Below are positions 55,288-63,441 of a stretch of 64,000 nucleotides of DNA, one piece after another. Origin of the DNA: Mycobacterium alsense (GTDB lineage: Bacteria; Actinomycetota; Actinomycetes; Mycobacteriales; Mycobacteriaceae); assembly GCF_002086635.1 (NCBI RefSeq), contig NZ_MVHD01000003.1, forward strand, positions 1-64,000, in the 5' to 3' direction. Position numbers and translations under genes: made by a program. The notes below the pieces were generated by a model. The model worked only from the letters and a program-made list of their open reading frames with translations, made no database searches and was not told the DNA's origin. The first letter of the stretch is position 1. Every line of letters begins with the position of its first letter.

Positions 55288-55881
55288 CTAGGGCGCGGCG
55301 TTCTTGGGCGCGGGAATACCCGGCCGCAGGTACCAGATCAGGCACAGACAGATCAGCACCATCGCGACCACGGGCCACCATAGCGCAACCACCGCCGCCG
55401 ACACGAAGGCGGCGATGGTGATGAACGACCTCATCCGCATCAGTCTCCGCATGCGCTGCGGGACGTCCTCGTTTGCGGGCCGATCCACGACCTCGAAACA
55501 CAGAGCGACATAGGTGATGTTGACGAGGACGAACACGGACGCGTACAGGGTCACGGGCGGGCCGGCCAGCCTGCTGTCGGCGATCCACTCGGTGGTGATC
55601 GGGATGAGCGACACCGAGAAGAGGTGGGCGAAATTCGACCACACCAGCCGCGGCGTCGTCTCACCGGCGAAGCTGAGCAGGTGGTGATGGTTGACCCAGA
55701 CGATCGCGATGAACAGATAACTGACCACATAGCTCAGCCCCGTGGGCCACAGCGGGAACAGCGCGCTGAAGCTGTGGGCCGTCGGCGGCTTGAGCTCCAG
55801 AACCAGGATCGTGATGAGCACCGCGAACACGCCGTCGGAGAACGCTCCCACCCGGTCTGGACTGGTCTTTCGCACAGCCAC
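55288..55881 (-). CDS. TMEM175/DUF1211-like potassium channel
   Basis: A 197-residue membrane protein with about six helices and the channel motif RVGAFSDGVFAVLITILVLEL (FSDxxxA) near the N-terminus, followed by WVNHHHLL in helix 3. Bacterial relatives form tetrameric K+ channels. GTG 55881 has GGGAGGT upstream. It stands in a run of minus-strand genes of redox and stress type. Confidence 0.9.
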   Translation of the reverse strand: MAVRKTSPDRVGAFSDGVFAVLITILVLELKPPTAHSFSALFPLWPTGLSYVVSYLFIAIVWVNHHHLLSFAGETTPRLVWSNFAHLFSVSLIPITTEWIADSRLAGPPVTLYASVFVLVNITYVALCFEVVDRPANEDVPQRMRRLMRMRSFITIAAFVSAAVVALWWPVVAMVLICLCLIWYLRPGIPAPKNAAP

Positions 55882-55896
55882 CGCTACCTCCCGCCG

Positions 55897-56328
55897 CTAC
55901 CCTTGCTGGTGGTTTCGTTCCTGCAACACCCACGCGTTGCCGTCGGGATCGTGGAAGTCGGCGAAGCTCGCGTAATCGGCGCGGTCCGGTGCCACGCCCG
56001 GACGGAAGCCGCCGCGCCAGCCGCCGTCGGTGTCCTTGTGGTGGATCGCGCCGACGTCCACCCCGCGCCCGGTCAGCTCCGTGCGGCAGGCCTCGATATC
56101 GCCGACCACCAGATAGAGGCCCCGGACCGAGCCCGGCGGCGCGTCGGTCAGGCCGACGCCGAACTGGATCGAGGCGGCCGAGCCCTCGGGCGTGAGCTGG
56201 AGGACCCGGAACTCGGGGGTGGGCGCGTAGTCGACGTCGAGGTTGAATCCCACCTGGTCGCGGTAGAAACGCAGCGACCGGTCGGGAACCGCGACGGGCA
56301 GGATGACGACCTCCAGCAGCGCCTTCAT
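55897..56328 (-). CDS. VOC/glyoxalase-fold protein
   Basis: A 143-residue vicinal-oxygen-chelate protein, two beta-alpha-beta-beta-beta units: VILPVAVPDRSLRFYRDQVGF and LYLVVGDIEACRTELTGRG, with FHDPDGNAWVLQE closing. Metal ligands are not all evident, so it may be a dioxygenase/isomerase relative or a binding protein. The ATG overlaps the DUF427 stop by four bases (ATGA), so translation is coupled. Confidence 0.85.
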   Translation of the reverse strand: MKALLEVVILPVAVPDRSLRFYRDQVGFNLDVDYAPTPEFRVLQLTPEGSAASIQFGVGLTDAPPGSVRGLYLVVGDIEACRTELTGRGVDVGAIHHKDTDGGWRGGFRPGVAPDRADYASFADFHDPDGNAWVLQERNHQQG

Positions 56329-57206
56329 CGGGCGCTCCCGGTGGGCGTCTTCCGCAGCACCTCGTCGGTGTCGAGCCCGCGGTCGACGCCATGGGGCAGG
56401 ACGGTCTGGCCGGGTTCGAGGTGCAGCTGTTTGCCGTCGAGGTACACGTCGACCTTGTCGGGTTCGAAGGACACCAGATTGGTGACACGGCCCACCTCGG
56501 GCCACGCGTTGACGTAGGACCAGGCGGCGCGCTTGCGGTCGCCGACGTCGTAGTAGGAACATATGCCCTTGTACGGGCAAAACGTCTGGAGCTCAACGAG
56601 TTTCAGGTGGGAGCCGTCGATATCCTCGCGCGGCACATACCAGCGGGGCGCGAAACCCGATTCGTACAGCGCCAACGGGTGCTTCGTGTCGGCGACGACG
56701 CGATCGCCGACCTTGACGACCAGATGCCGTGAGGTCGAGCGGATGTCGATGCGGTGGTAGGCATCGGCGGCGTGCCCGACGATGCGTTCGTTCTCTTCGT
56801 AGAAGGCGTCCATGGAGCGCCAGGCGAAGGCCAGCCGGCCGTCGAGGATCGCCGCGTGGGGCGGCAACGAAGTGTGCTGCCACGCGCTGTGGTTCGCCTC
56901 TCGCGCGCCAACTTTGACGGTGAACCACTGGGTGTCGCCCAGGTCCTTGTGTTGGGTCACCCGGTCCTCGGCGGTCAGGATCCCCGCCTCGACGTCGCCG
57001 AGGGGGAAATACGCGACCGGATAACGGCCCGGCTCGTGCAGCAGGATGACGTCCTCGCTGTCGGCGATCCACCGGTCGGCGAAGTGCACCCGCATGCGGC
57101 GCCGCAGGGGTTCGGCGAACAGCAACCGCGGCGGCATCGGCTGCTCGGTGATGAAGTGGCCCACCGATGCGGTCGCCAGTGGGCCCTGCTGCCACGCCAG
57201 CCCCAT
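56325..57206 (-). CDS. two-domain DUF427 protein
   Basis: A 293-residue protein with two DUF427 units, seen as RMRVHFADRWIADSEDVILL and HLVVKVGDRVVADTKHPLAL, each followed by a YPVAYFPLGDV- or PRWYVPREDI-type segment. The typical TFCPYKGICSYYDV motif is in the second unit. DUF427 proteins are beta-barrels of unknown activity, often beside oxidoreductases. ATG 57206 has GAGAGGA upstream. Confidence 0.87.
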   Translation of the reverse strand: MGLAWQQGPLATASVGHFITEQPMPPRLLFAEPLRRRMRVHFADRWIADSEDVILLHEPGRYPVAYFPLGDVEAGILTAEDRVTQHKDLGDTQWFTVKVGAREANHSAWQHTSLPPHAAILDGRLAFAWRSMDAFYEENERIVGHAADAYHRIDIRSTSRHLVVKVGDRVVADTKHPLALYESGFAPRWYVPREDIDGSHLKLVELQTFCPYKGICSYYDVGDRKRAAWSYVNAWPEVGRVTNLVSFEPDKVDVYLDGKQLHLEPGQTVLPHGVDRGLDTDEVLRKTPTGSAR

Positions 57207-57249
57207 CGTCGTGTCCTCTCTTTGTACGCGGAAGTCGCTCGCGGCCAAG

Positions 57250-58236
57250 CTAATCCAGCACGACGACCATCTTGCCGCCGGCTTCCCCGGCCTCCATCAC
57301 CCTGTGTGCCTCGTGGATCTCGTCGAACGAGAAGAGGCGCGACGGCTTTGCCTCCAACTTTCCCTCGGCGACCTGCCGAGCGATGTCCTGCAGCGGCACG
57401 TCGGACAGCGGGAACCCCGGCGTGCCAAACACGAAGCTGCCGAAGAAGTTCCAGTTCACGCCGGAGGCCATGCGCAGCAACGGGTTGAAGTCGCCGATGG
57501 GGTCCAGCCCGCCCAGCCAACCCGCCAGACACGCCGTGCCGCCGCGGCGCAGCATGTCGAGGGAGTCCAGGATGGTGCTATTGCCGACCAGGTCCAGGAC
57601 GGCATCGATCCGCTTGGCTTCGGCTTGTGATTCGGGTAGGTGCGCGGCCAGGTCGCCACGTTCCATCACGACGCGTGCTGCGCCCAGCCGCTCGAGCATG
57701 GCGAAGCGGTCGCGGCTGCGCGCGGTGGCGATGACGCGCGCGCCCGCGGCGACGGCCATCTTGAGGGAGGACTGCCCGAACGACGACGTCGCGCCGCGCA
57801 GCACCAATGTCTGCCCGGCCTTCAGGTCGAGGTTGCGAAATAGGCATGTCCAGGCGACCGCGTAGGTTTCGGGCAGCGCCGCCAGGTCCGACCAGGGCAG
57901 GTCGGACTCGATGAGGGCGACGTTCGACGCGCGCACGCGCGTGTATTCGGCGTAGCTGCCGTTGATGGTCCGCCCCAAGCCGCCCATCAGCGCCGCGACC
58001 TTGGCGCCCACCGGGAATTCACCGCCCGGACACGAGTCGACGATTCCGACGCACTCGATGCCGCTGACCTCGGCGGCCTCGGCCCACTCGCCCCTACGCA
58101 TGTGCAGCTCGGCGTGATTGATGCCGAACGCCTTGACTTCGATCACCACTTCGCCGTCGCGGGGCAGCGGCTTGGGGATATCGGTGTAGACGAGGCTGTC
58201 CAGGCCGCCGAAGCCCTTCAGGACGATCGCGCGCAT
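57250..58236 (-). CDS. quinone oxidoreductase-like zinc-free dehydrogenase
   Basis: A medium-chain reductase of the QOR type, 328 residues from ATG 58236. It has MRAIVLKGFGGLDSL at the start, GINHAELHMRRGE, and nucleotide-binding LRGATSSFGQSSLKMAVAAGA, with no structural-zinc cysteine loop. It should reduce quinones or enones with NADPH. GTG 58302 would add 22 poorly ordered residues. Two TGGG-N8-CCCA sites lie upstream (58374-58411), so it is probably controlled by a neighbouring TetR protein. Confidence 0.85.
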   Translation of the reverse strand: MRAIVLKGFGGLDSLVYTDIPKPLPRDGEVVIEVKAFGINHAELHMRRGEWAEAAEVSGIECVGIVDSCPGGEFPVGAKVAALMGGLGRTINGSYAEYTRVRASNVALIESDLPWSDLAALPETYAVAWTCLFRNLDLKAGQTLVLRGATSSFGQSSLKMAVAAGARVIATARSRDRFAMLERLGAARVVMERGDLAAHLPESQAEAKRIDAVLDLVGNSTILDSLDMLRRGGTACLAGWLGGLDPIGDFNPLLRMASGVNWNFFGSFVFGTPGFPLSDVPLQDIARQVAEGKLEAKPSRLFSFDEIHEAHRVMEAGEAGGKMVVVLD

Positions 58237-58373
58237 GGTTTCGCCCCCGGGTTGCTCCCGCACCACCGCCGGCGCGCTGGGCAGCTGGGGTGAATCGGTC
58301 ACCGACACTTCCCGCCTCTTCCCCACTCGTGTGTCGCCCTGCGATTATGCCCGCCGTCCCCATCCAAAATGAA

Positions 58374-58389
58374 TGGGCCAACCAACCCA
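58374..58389. promoter_or_regulatory. TGGG-N8-CCCA operator candidate A
   Basis: TGGG and CCCA are separated by CCAACCAA. The site is 22 bases from the identical arrangement B, two turns of DNA apart, and lies between the TetR gene and the quinone oxidoreductase gene. Confidence 0.65.
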
Positions 58390-58395
58390 GTATTA

Positions 58396-58411
58396 TGGGC
58401 CAGTAGACCCA
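58396..58411. promoter_or_regulatory. TGGG-N8-CCCA operator candidate B
   Basis: TGGG and CCCA are separated by CCAGTAGA. It is the second of a tandem pair upstream of the quinone oxidoreductase gene and shares the CCAGT run with site E. Confidence 0.65.
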
Positions 58412-58432
58412 TTCTGTCCAGGGCGGGGTCGG

Positions 58433-59104
58433 TCAGGACTTACCTCGGCGACGGTTGGTGCCCGATCGGCCCTTGCGGGGCGGGGCACCCGCCGCGAAGG
58501 AGCGCACGTAGTCGACGCCGGCATTGACGGCGACCCGCAGCGGCTCGGGATCACCGGTGGCGAACGTGATCAGCGCGCCGCCCTGGTGGGCGGCGACCAA
58601 GGCGGCGGCCAGGTGGCGCGGGTCGGCTTCGGGCCGCAGATCGCCGCGGCGGCGCATCGCCGCGAGGCCGGTCTGAAACAGCCCGATCCACCGGTCGTAG
58701 CCGGCGGAGAGGTCGTCGTGGATTTCGTCGTCGGCGTCGATCAGTTCGCCGGCCAAAGAGCCGTAGACGCAGCCGCCGACGCGGTACACGGCGTCTATGT
58801 CGGCCACGCACGCGTGGGCCCACGCCTGCAGGGCGTCGAGGGTGTCGAGGTCGCCGAACGGTGCGCGGGTGTGAAAGCCCTGCACGTCGTCGCGCCGTGC
58901 GGCCACGACGTGGCGGGTGAGATCTCGTTTGTCGCGGAAGTAGTGCGAGATCTGCGAGCCGCCTACCCCCGCCGCGCGCCGCACCTGGTCGATGCTGGTG
59001 TTGGCGACGCCTCGTTCGAACATGAGCCGCGCGGCGACCCCGACGATCCGTGCCCGGGTCGCCAGCCCCTTGCGGGTGAACCGCGTTGCACCGTCGTCGG
59101 TCAC
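58433..59104 (-). CDS. TetR family regulator, second of a tandem pair
   Basis: A 223-residue TetR protein with helix-turn-helix ~30-62 (TSIDQVRRAAGVGGSQISHYF). It is homologous over its length to the product of 59101-59799: both have the GSQ-(I/L)-(S/A)-HYF-(R/A)-DK block and the RWIGLFQ / QWIGLLQ segment. GTG start overlaps the stop of the upstream TetR gene (GTGA). Basic C-terminal tail (RKGRSGTNRRRGK). Candidate binder of the TGGG-N8-CCCA sites nearby. Confidence 0.9.
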   Translation of the reverse strand: MTDDGATRFTRKGLATRARIVGVAARLMFERGVANTSIDQVRRAAGVGGSQISHYFRDKRDLTRHVVAARRDDVQGFHTRAPFGDLDTLDALQAWAHACVADIDAVYRVGGCVYGSLAGELIDADDEIHDDLSAGYDRWIGLFQTGLAAMRRRGDLRPEADPRHLAAALVAAHQGGALITFATGDPEPLRVAVNAGVDYVRSFAAGAPPRKGRSGTNRRRGKS

Positions 59105-59799
59105 GATGCGGCGCTACGCTGTCCGACCCGGCCGCGGACGCGCCGGGCCGGCCGGGCAACCCGCTCGGCGGGGTCGGCGGCGAACGTGCGCAGATAGTTG
59201 ACCGCGAAGCGCACGGCGTCGGCGTGCGGCCATTCCGCCCGGTAGGTGAAGGCCAGGGTGCCGCCCCCCTGGTGTGCGGTCACGATGACCGTCGCCAACC
59301 GGCGGGGGTCGGCGTCTGCGACCACGACGCCGTCGTCCTTCATGCGCTGAATCGCCTGCTGCAGCAAGCCAATCCATTGCCGATAGCCCGCCGCCAGCGT
59401 CTGGCGCGTCGCGTCGTCCGACTTCGCCAGCTGCGCGGCCAGCGCGTGATAGGTGGGGGTGCCGGAGTATCCGATGCGCCTGAGGTAGCGCATGTTGAGA
59501 TCGATCCACCGCTCGAAGTCGTCGAACGAATGCAGCCCCCGGAGCCTGGGCTGGCGGTGAAAGTCGAGGACCACGCCGATCTGGCGCCGGATGACCGCGC
59601 GGATCAGCGCGCTCTTGTCGGCGAAATAGTGTGCCAGCTGCGAGCCGCTGACCGATGCGGCGCGGCGCACGCTCTCCAGGTTCGACGCGGACAGGCCCTC
59701 GGTGACGATCAGGTGAGCGGCCGCCGCCACGATCCGGTCGCGGGTGGCGCGCCCCTTGGCGGTCAACCGTTGTTCGTCTCGAACATCGGGATGGGCCAT
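59101..59799 (-). CDS. TetR family regulator, first of a tandem pair
   Basis: A 232-residue TetR protein, helix-turn-helix ~34-66 (SNLESVRRAASVSGSQLAHYF). The ligand half is similar to that of the downstream paralogue. Site C of the TGGG-N8-CCCA series lies 33 bases before its ATG, so autoregulation is likely. The pair may act as a heterodimer or divide ligands; this is inference. Confidence 0.9.
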   Translation of the reverse strand: MAHPDVRDEQRLTAKGRATRDRIVAAAAHLIVTEGLSASNLESVRRAASVSGSQLAHYFADKSALIRAVIRRQIGVVLDFHRQPRLRGLHSFDDFERWIDLNMRYLRRIGYSGTPTYHALAAQLAKSDDATRQTLAAGYRQWIGLLQQAIQRMKDDGVVVADADPRRLATVIVTAHQGGGTLAFTYRAEWPHADAVRFAVNYLRTFAADPAERVARPARRVRGRVGQRSAAS

Positions 59800-59831
59800 T
59801 GCGTCAGGCTAACCCGCGGGCGCCCGAACTC

Positions 59832-59847
59832 TGGGATATTCAACCCA
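59832..59847. promoter_or_regulatory. TGGG-N8-CCCA operator candidate C
   Basis: TGGG and CCCA are separated by ATATTCAA. The site lies between the hydrolase stop and the start of the first TetR gene, at promoter distance from the latter. Confidence 0.6.
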
Positions 59848-59873
59848 TTGACGCCCGTGGCGCGCGGGCGTTT

Positions 59874-60746
59874 TCAGGCGAACACGTACACCTTGGCGAG
59901 GAACTCGCGGATCAGCTCGGTGACTTCGTCCAGTGCGGACTCGAGCAGGAAGTGACCGCCGTCGAGCAGATGGATCTCGGCGTCGGGTAGGTCGCCGGCG
60001 AAAGCTTCGGCGCCGGCCGGGCCGAAGATCTCGTCGCCGCGGCCCCACACCGCCAGCAGCGGCAAGCGGCGGGCGCGAAAGTATTCGTGCAGGCGGGGAT
60101 ACAGCGGCGCGTTGGTGGCGTAGTCGCGCAGCAGCTTCAGCTGCACCTCGTCGTTGCCGGGACGGGAAATCAGCGCATAGTCGTGATGCCAGGATTCCGG
60201 GTCGACCAGTGTCTCGTCGGCGACGCCGGTGACGTATTGCCACCGGGTGGCGGCCAACGTGAGGAATTTGCGCACCGCGGCCTCGGTGTCGGCCGTCTGC
60301 TCGCGTTGGTAGGCCCACACCACCTTCCAGAAGCTCTCGACGAATCCCGCGTCGTAACCGTTGCCGTTCTGCGTGACGATCGCGGTGATCGCGGACGGGT
60401 CACGCAGTGCCAGCCGCCAGCCGATCGGGGCGCCGTAGTCCTGCACGTACATGGCATACCGATCGACGCCGAGCGTGCGCAGCAGGCCGGCGGTCAGGTC
60501 GGTGAGCGCGTCGAAGGTGTAATCGAACTCCTCGACGGGCGGCGCTTCGGAGAGCCCGAATCCCACGTGGTCGGACGCGATCACGTGGTAGCGGTCGGCG
60601 AGCGCGGGTATCAGGTTGCGGAACATGTGGGAACTGGTGGGAAACCCGTGCAGAAGCAGGACCGTGGGCGCGTCGGGATCACCGGCCTCGCGGTAGAACA
60701 GTCGACGGCCGTCGACGGTGGCGTACCGATGATGAACAGCCGGCAT
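59874..60746 (-). CDS. haloalkane dehalogenase / epoxide hydrolase-like enzyme
   Basis: A 290-residue alpha/beta hydrolase whose nucleophile is Asp, in YVQDYGAPIGWRLAL (~103-110), as in haloalkane dehalogenases and epoxide hydrolases. HGFPTSSHMF provides the oxyanion site; WGRGDEIFGP holds the acid, and the His is in LLDGGHFLLES. The choice between dehalogenase and epoxide hydrolase needs the cap residues. ATG 60746 has AGGAGGT six bases upstream; the longer open frame is not used. Divergent from the MOSC fusion gene with sites D and E between. Confidence 0.87.
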   Translation of the reverse strand: MPAVHHRYATVDGRRLFYREAGDPDAPTVLLLHGFPTSSHMFRNLIPALADRYHVIASDHVGFGLSEAPPVEEFDYTFDALTDLTAGLLRTLGVDRYAMYVQDYGAPIGWRLALRDPSAITAIVTQNGNGYDAGFVESFWKVVWAYQREQTADTEAAVRKFLTLAATRWQYVTGVADETLVDPESWHHDYALISRPGNDEVQLKLLRDYATNAPLYPRLHEYFRARRLPLLAVWGRGDEIFGPAGAEAFAGDLPDAEIHLLDGGHFLLESALDEVTELIREFLAKVYVFA

Positions 60747-60788
60747 GACGTACCTCCTGAGCCCACGCGCGCGGCGATCTTGCCATTT

Positions 60789-60804
60789 TGGGTTGCATGA
60801 CCCA
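60789..60804. promoter_or_regulatory. TGGG-N8-CCCA operator candidate D
   Basis: TGGG and CCCA are separated by TTGCATGA. With the adjoining T and A it is a longer palindrome, TGGGT-N6-ACCCA. It lies 43 bases before the hydrolase start. Confidence 0.65.
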
Positions 60805-60871
60805 GTATGCACCAAAGCGGACGGGCGCAACAGTCCCGGGGCGTTGCCCCGCACATCGGGATGTCCTACTC

Positions 60872-60887
60872 TGGGCCAGTCATCCCA
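60872..60887. promoter_or_regulatory. TGGG-N8-CCCA operator candidate E
   Basis: TGGG and CCCA are separated by CCAGTCAT. It lies 36 bases before the start of the MOSC fusion gene, so sites D and E serve the two divergent genes. Confidence 0.65.
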
Positions 60888-60922
60888 ATTTAGGGGCGGT
60901 TGACGCGCTTAGAGGCGACACG

Positions 60923-62626
60923 GTGGGCAAGCTTGTTTCGGTCAACGTGGGCATGCCCAAGGACCTGCGATGGCACGGCAAAACCGTCCACACCGGAATA
61001 TGGAAGACGCCGGTCGCGGGGCCCGTCATGGTGCGCCGCATCAACATCGACGGGGACGGGCAGGGCGATTTGGCCGGCCACGGTGGCGAACAGCGCGCCG
61101 TCATGGTGTACCAGAGCGAGTCGTATGACTACTGGAAGACCTACCTGGGGCGCGACGACTTGGAACCCGGCCATTTCGGCGAGAACTTCACCGTCACGGG
61201 GCTCGCCGACGACGACGTCTGCATCGGCGACCGCTACCGGATCGGGGACGCCGAATTCGAAGTCACCCAGCCTCGCGTCACCTGCTTTCGCGTCGGCCTG
61301 CGTCTCGACGAGCCCGAGATGCCCAATCTACTTGTCGCCCATCACCGTCCGGGGTTCTACTTCCGCGTGATCGCCGAGGGCCGCGTCCGCGCCGGCGACG
61401 ACATCGTGCGGACCCGGCGCGGCCGCCACGAACTCAGCGTCGCCGATGTCGACGCGCTGTTGTATCTACCGGGTCGCAATGCCGAGCAACTCCGCAAGGC
61501 CGTCGACGTCCCGGCGCTGAGCCCCGGCTGGCAGCAGTCCTTCCGCGACATGCTGGCCGGGCAGGAGAGCGCCGCACCCGCGGTCGCGCCACCTATCGGG
61601 GGATGGACCGGATTTCGTCCGTTGCGGGTCACCCGGACCTGCCGCGAAAGCCCACAGGTGCTGTCGGTTCGTCTCGAGTCCGCCGACGGCACCGCTCTGC
61701 CTGCACCGCTGCCGGGCCAATACCTTCCCGTGCGGCTTCCGGGGGCCGGCGAACCGGCGCCGCTGCGCAGCTACTCGCTTTCGGGTGATCCCGGCGCGGG
61801 GGTCTACCGGATCAGTGTCAAACGCGAGGACCACGGCGTGGTGAGCCGCTGGCTGCACGCCAACGTGCGGTCGGGGTCGGTGATCGAGGCGGCCGCGCCG
61901 CGTGGCGACTTCTGCCTCACCGAGGGCAGCGGCCCGGTGGTCCTGTTTTCCGCGGGGATCGGGGCGACGCCCGTCCTGGCGATGCTGCATGCGCTGTCGG
62001 ATGCCGGTAGCGGCCGCGACATCTGGTGGTTGCACACCACGCGAAATCGCGAAACCGAAGCCTTTGCAAGCGAAGTCGGTGGCCTACTGACGTCATTGCC
62101 TCATGCGCGGCAGCGTGTCTTCTACACCGAAACGCACGGTCGCCTTGACCAGGATGCAATCGCGGCGTTAGGCCTGCCGACCGATGCCGGTGTATACCTC
62201 TGCGGCCCAACGCAATTCATGGCCGATATCACCAAGTACCTCACCGCCGTCGGCATCGACCCCGCACACATTCACAGCGAATTGTTCGGTGCCTTACCGG
62301 CGATCAACCCCGGCGTCGTCGAGACCGGGCCGCGCAAGCGGCCCCATCCTCCCGGCGGGACCCCGGGGACCGGTCCGTCGATCACGTTCGCACGCAGCGG
62401 GCTGATCGTCAACTGGTCGCCGGACTACCGCAGCATCCTCGATCTCGCCGAAGCGTGCGATGTGCCGACCCGTTTCTCGTGCCGTAGCGGGGTCTGTCAT
62501 GTGTGCGTCGCCGGCGTGGTCGCGGGGACGGCGACCTACGTGCAATCGCCATTGGAAAAGCCCGGCGAGGGCGAAGTGTTGATCTGCTCGGCGGCGCCCC
62601 AGAGCGACCTCGTCCTGGACCTATAA
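60923..62626 (+). CDS. MOSC-ferredoxin reductase-2Fe-2S fusion protein
   Basis: A 567-residue protein in three parts. An N-terminal MOSC domain (~1-165) has GDLAGHGGEQRAVMVYQSESY and the Cys segment VTQPRVTCFRVGLRL. An FAD/NAD reductase region (~225-465) has LRSYSLSGDPG, FSAGIGATPVLAMLH and YLCGPTQFM. A plant-type 2Fe-2S ferredoxin at the C-terminus has CRSGVCHVC plus a final Cys in LICSAAP. MOSC domains move sulfur or reduce N-hydroxy compounds with molybdenum cofactor (YcbX/YiiM type); the fusion supplies its own electron chain. GTG start. Divergent from the hydrolase. Confidence 0.9.
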   Translation: MGKLVSVNVGMPKDLRWHGKTVHTGIWKTPVAGPVMVRRINIDGDGQGDLAGHGGEQRAVMVYQSESYDYWKTYLGRDDLEPGHFGENFTVTGLADDDVCIGDRYRIGDAEFEVTQPRVTCFRVGLRLDEPEMPNLLVAHHRPGFYFRVIAEGRVRAGDDIVRTRRGRHELSVADVDALLYLPGRNAEQLRKAVDVPALSPGWQQSFRDMLAGQESAAPAVAPPIGGWTGFRPLRVTRTCRESPQVLSVRLESADGTALPAPLPGQYLPVRLPGAGEPAPLRSYSLSGDPGAGVYRISVKREDHGVVSRWLHANVRSGSVIEAAAPRGDFCLTEGSGPVVLFSAGIGATPVLAMLHALSDAGSGRDIWWLHTTRNRETEAFASEVGGLLTSLPHARQRVFYTETHGRLDQDAIAALGLPTDAGVYLCGPTQFMADITKYLTAVGIDPAHIHSELFGALPAINPGVVETGPRKRPHPPGGTPGTGPSITFARSGLIVNWSPDYRSILDLAEACDVPTRFSCRSGVCHVCVAGVVAGTATYVQSPLEKPGEGEVLICSAAPQSDLVLDL

Positions 62627-62643
62627 GCGCGAGCGTCGAGTTC

Positions 62644-63441
62644 TCAGGGCGCGAGGCAGACCGACGCCTCGGCGGTGTAGCACAAGAACGTCAGCGTCTC
62701 CTGCAGGTACAGCTGCACGGTCTCGGCGTCGTGGTTGAGGTACCCGATCGCGACGTCGGTGCCCAGCTGCAGGTCGAAGTCGCCCCCGCGGGTGGTCAGC
62801 ACGAAGGCACCGTCGATGGCCGGCGCCCAGATGATGTCCCCGTCGACCAACCGGTTCAGGTGCTCGCGGATGGGATAGCCGTGCTCGGTGGTCTCGCTGA
62901 CCTTGGTGTAGATCTCGGCGGACAGCAGCACCGAGTACGGGCCATCGACACCGGCCAGCCGCAGCCCGGTCAAGGCGTGCGAGATGGCATCGGGCATGTC
63001 GCGCGGATCCTCGGGAAGCGTCAGCGGCGGGTTGGAGCTGCAGCTGCGGATGCCCTCGATCGATGCGGCCGCGTAGCCCTCGAAGATCGTGCGGTCCTCG
63101 ACGAACGCCAGCTTCTTGGCCGCGGCTTTGACCGGGTCCCAGTCGGAGTCGTTCGAACCGCGTTCGACGTCGTCGATCTCCGATCGGGACAACGTGAAGG
63201 GGACGCGCAGGCGCACAAGGGGTTTGCTCGCCCGCAGGTGGGCCTCCACGCCGTCGGTGGGCGCCTCGACATCGACCAGCCGGCCCGTGCTGATCGACGC
63301 CGTGACCGGCCCGCCGGGCTCGCTGACATCGACGACACGTCGCCCGGCGATGTGGCGCTTGAACGTCCGGGTGGCCTCCAATTCGATTTCCGTCCAAGCG
63401 ACTTCGGTGATCGGTGCCAGGTCGCGGTAGAGGTTGTTCAT
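62644..63441 (-). CDS. encapsulin nanocompartment shell protein (Cfp29-like)
   Basis: A 265-residue shell protein of the HK97-capsid fold (family 1 encapsulin), the equivalent of M. tuberculosis Rv0798c/CFP29. It begins MNNLYRDLAPITEVAWTEIE and has the conserved RTIFEGYAAASIEGI and IGYLNHDAETVQLYLQE-type segments. Subunits assemble into hollow icosahedral particles that hold enzymes. It overlaps the peroxidase gene by four bases (ATGA); the cargo tail at the end of that peroxidase fits this shell. Confidence 0.96.
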   Translation of the reverse strand: MNNLYRDLAPITEVAWTEIELEATRTFKRHIAGRRVVDVSEPGGPVTASISTGRLVDVEAPTDGVEAHLRASKPLVRLRVPFTLSRSEIDDVERGSNDSDWDPVKAAAKKLAFVEDRTIFEGYAAASIEGIRSCSSNPPLTLPEDPRDMPDAISHALTGLRLAGVDGPYSVLLSAEIYTKVSETTEHGYPIREHLNRLVDGDIIWAPAIDGAFVLTTRGGDFDLQLGTDVAIGYLNHDAETVQLYLQETLTFLCYTAEASVCLAP

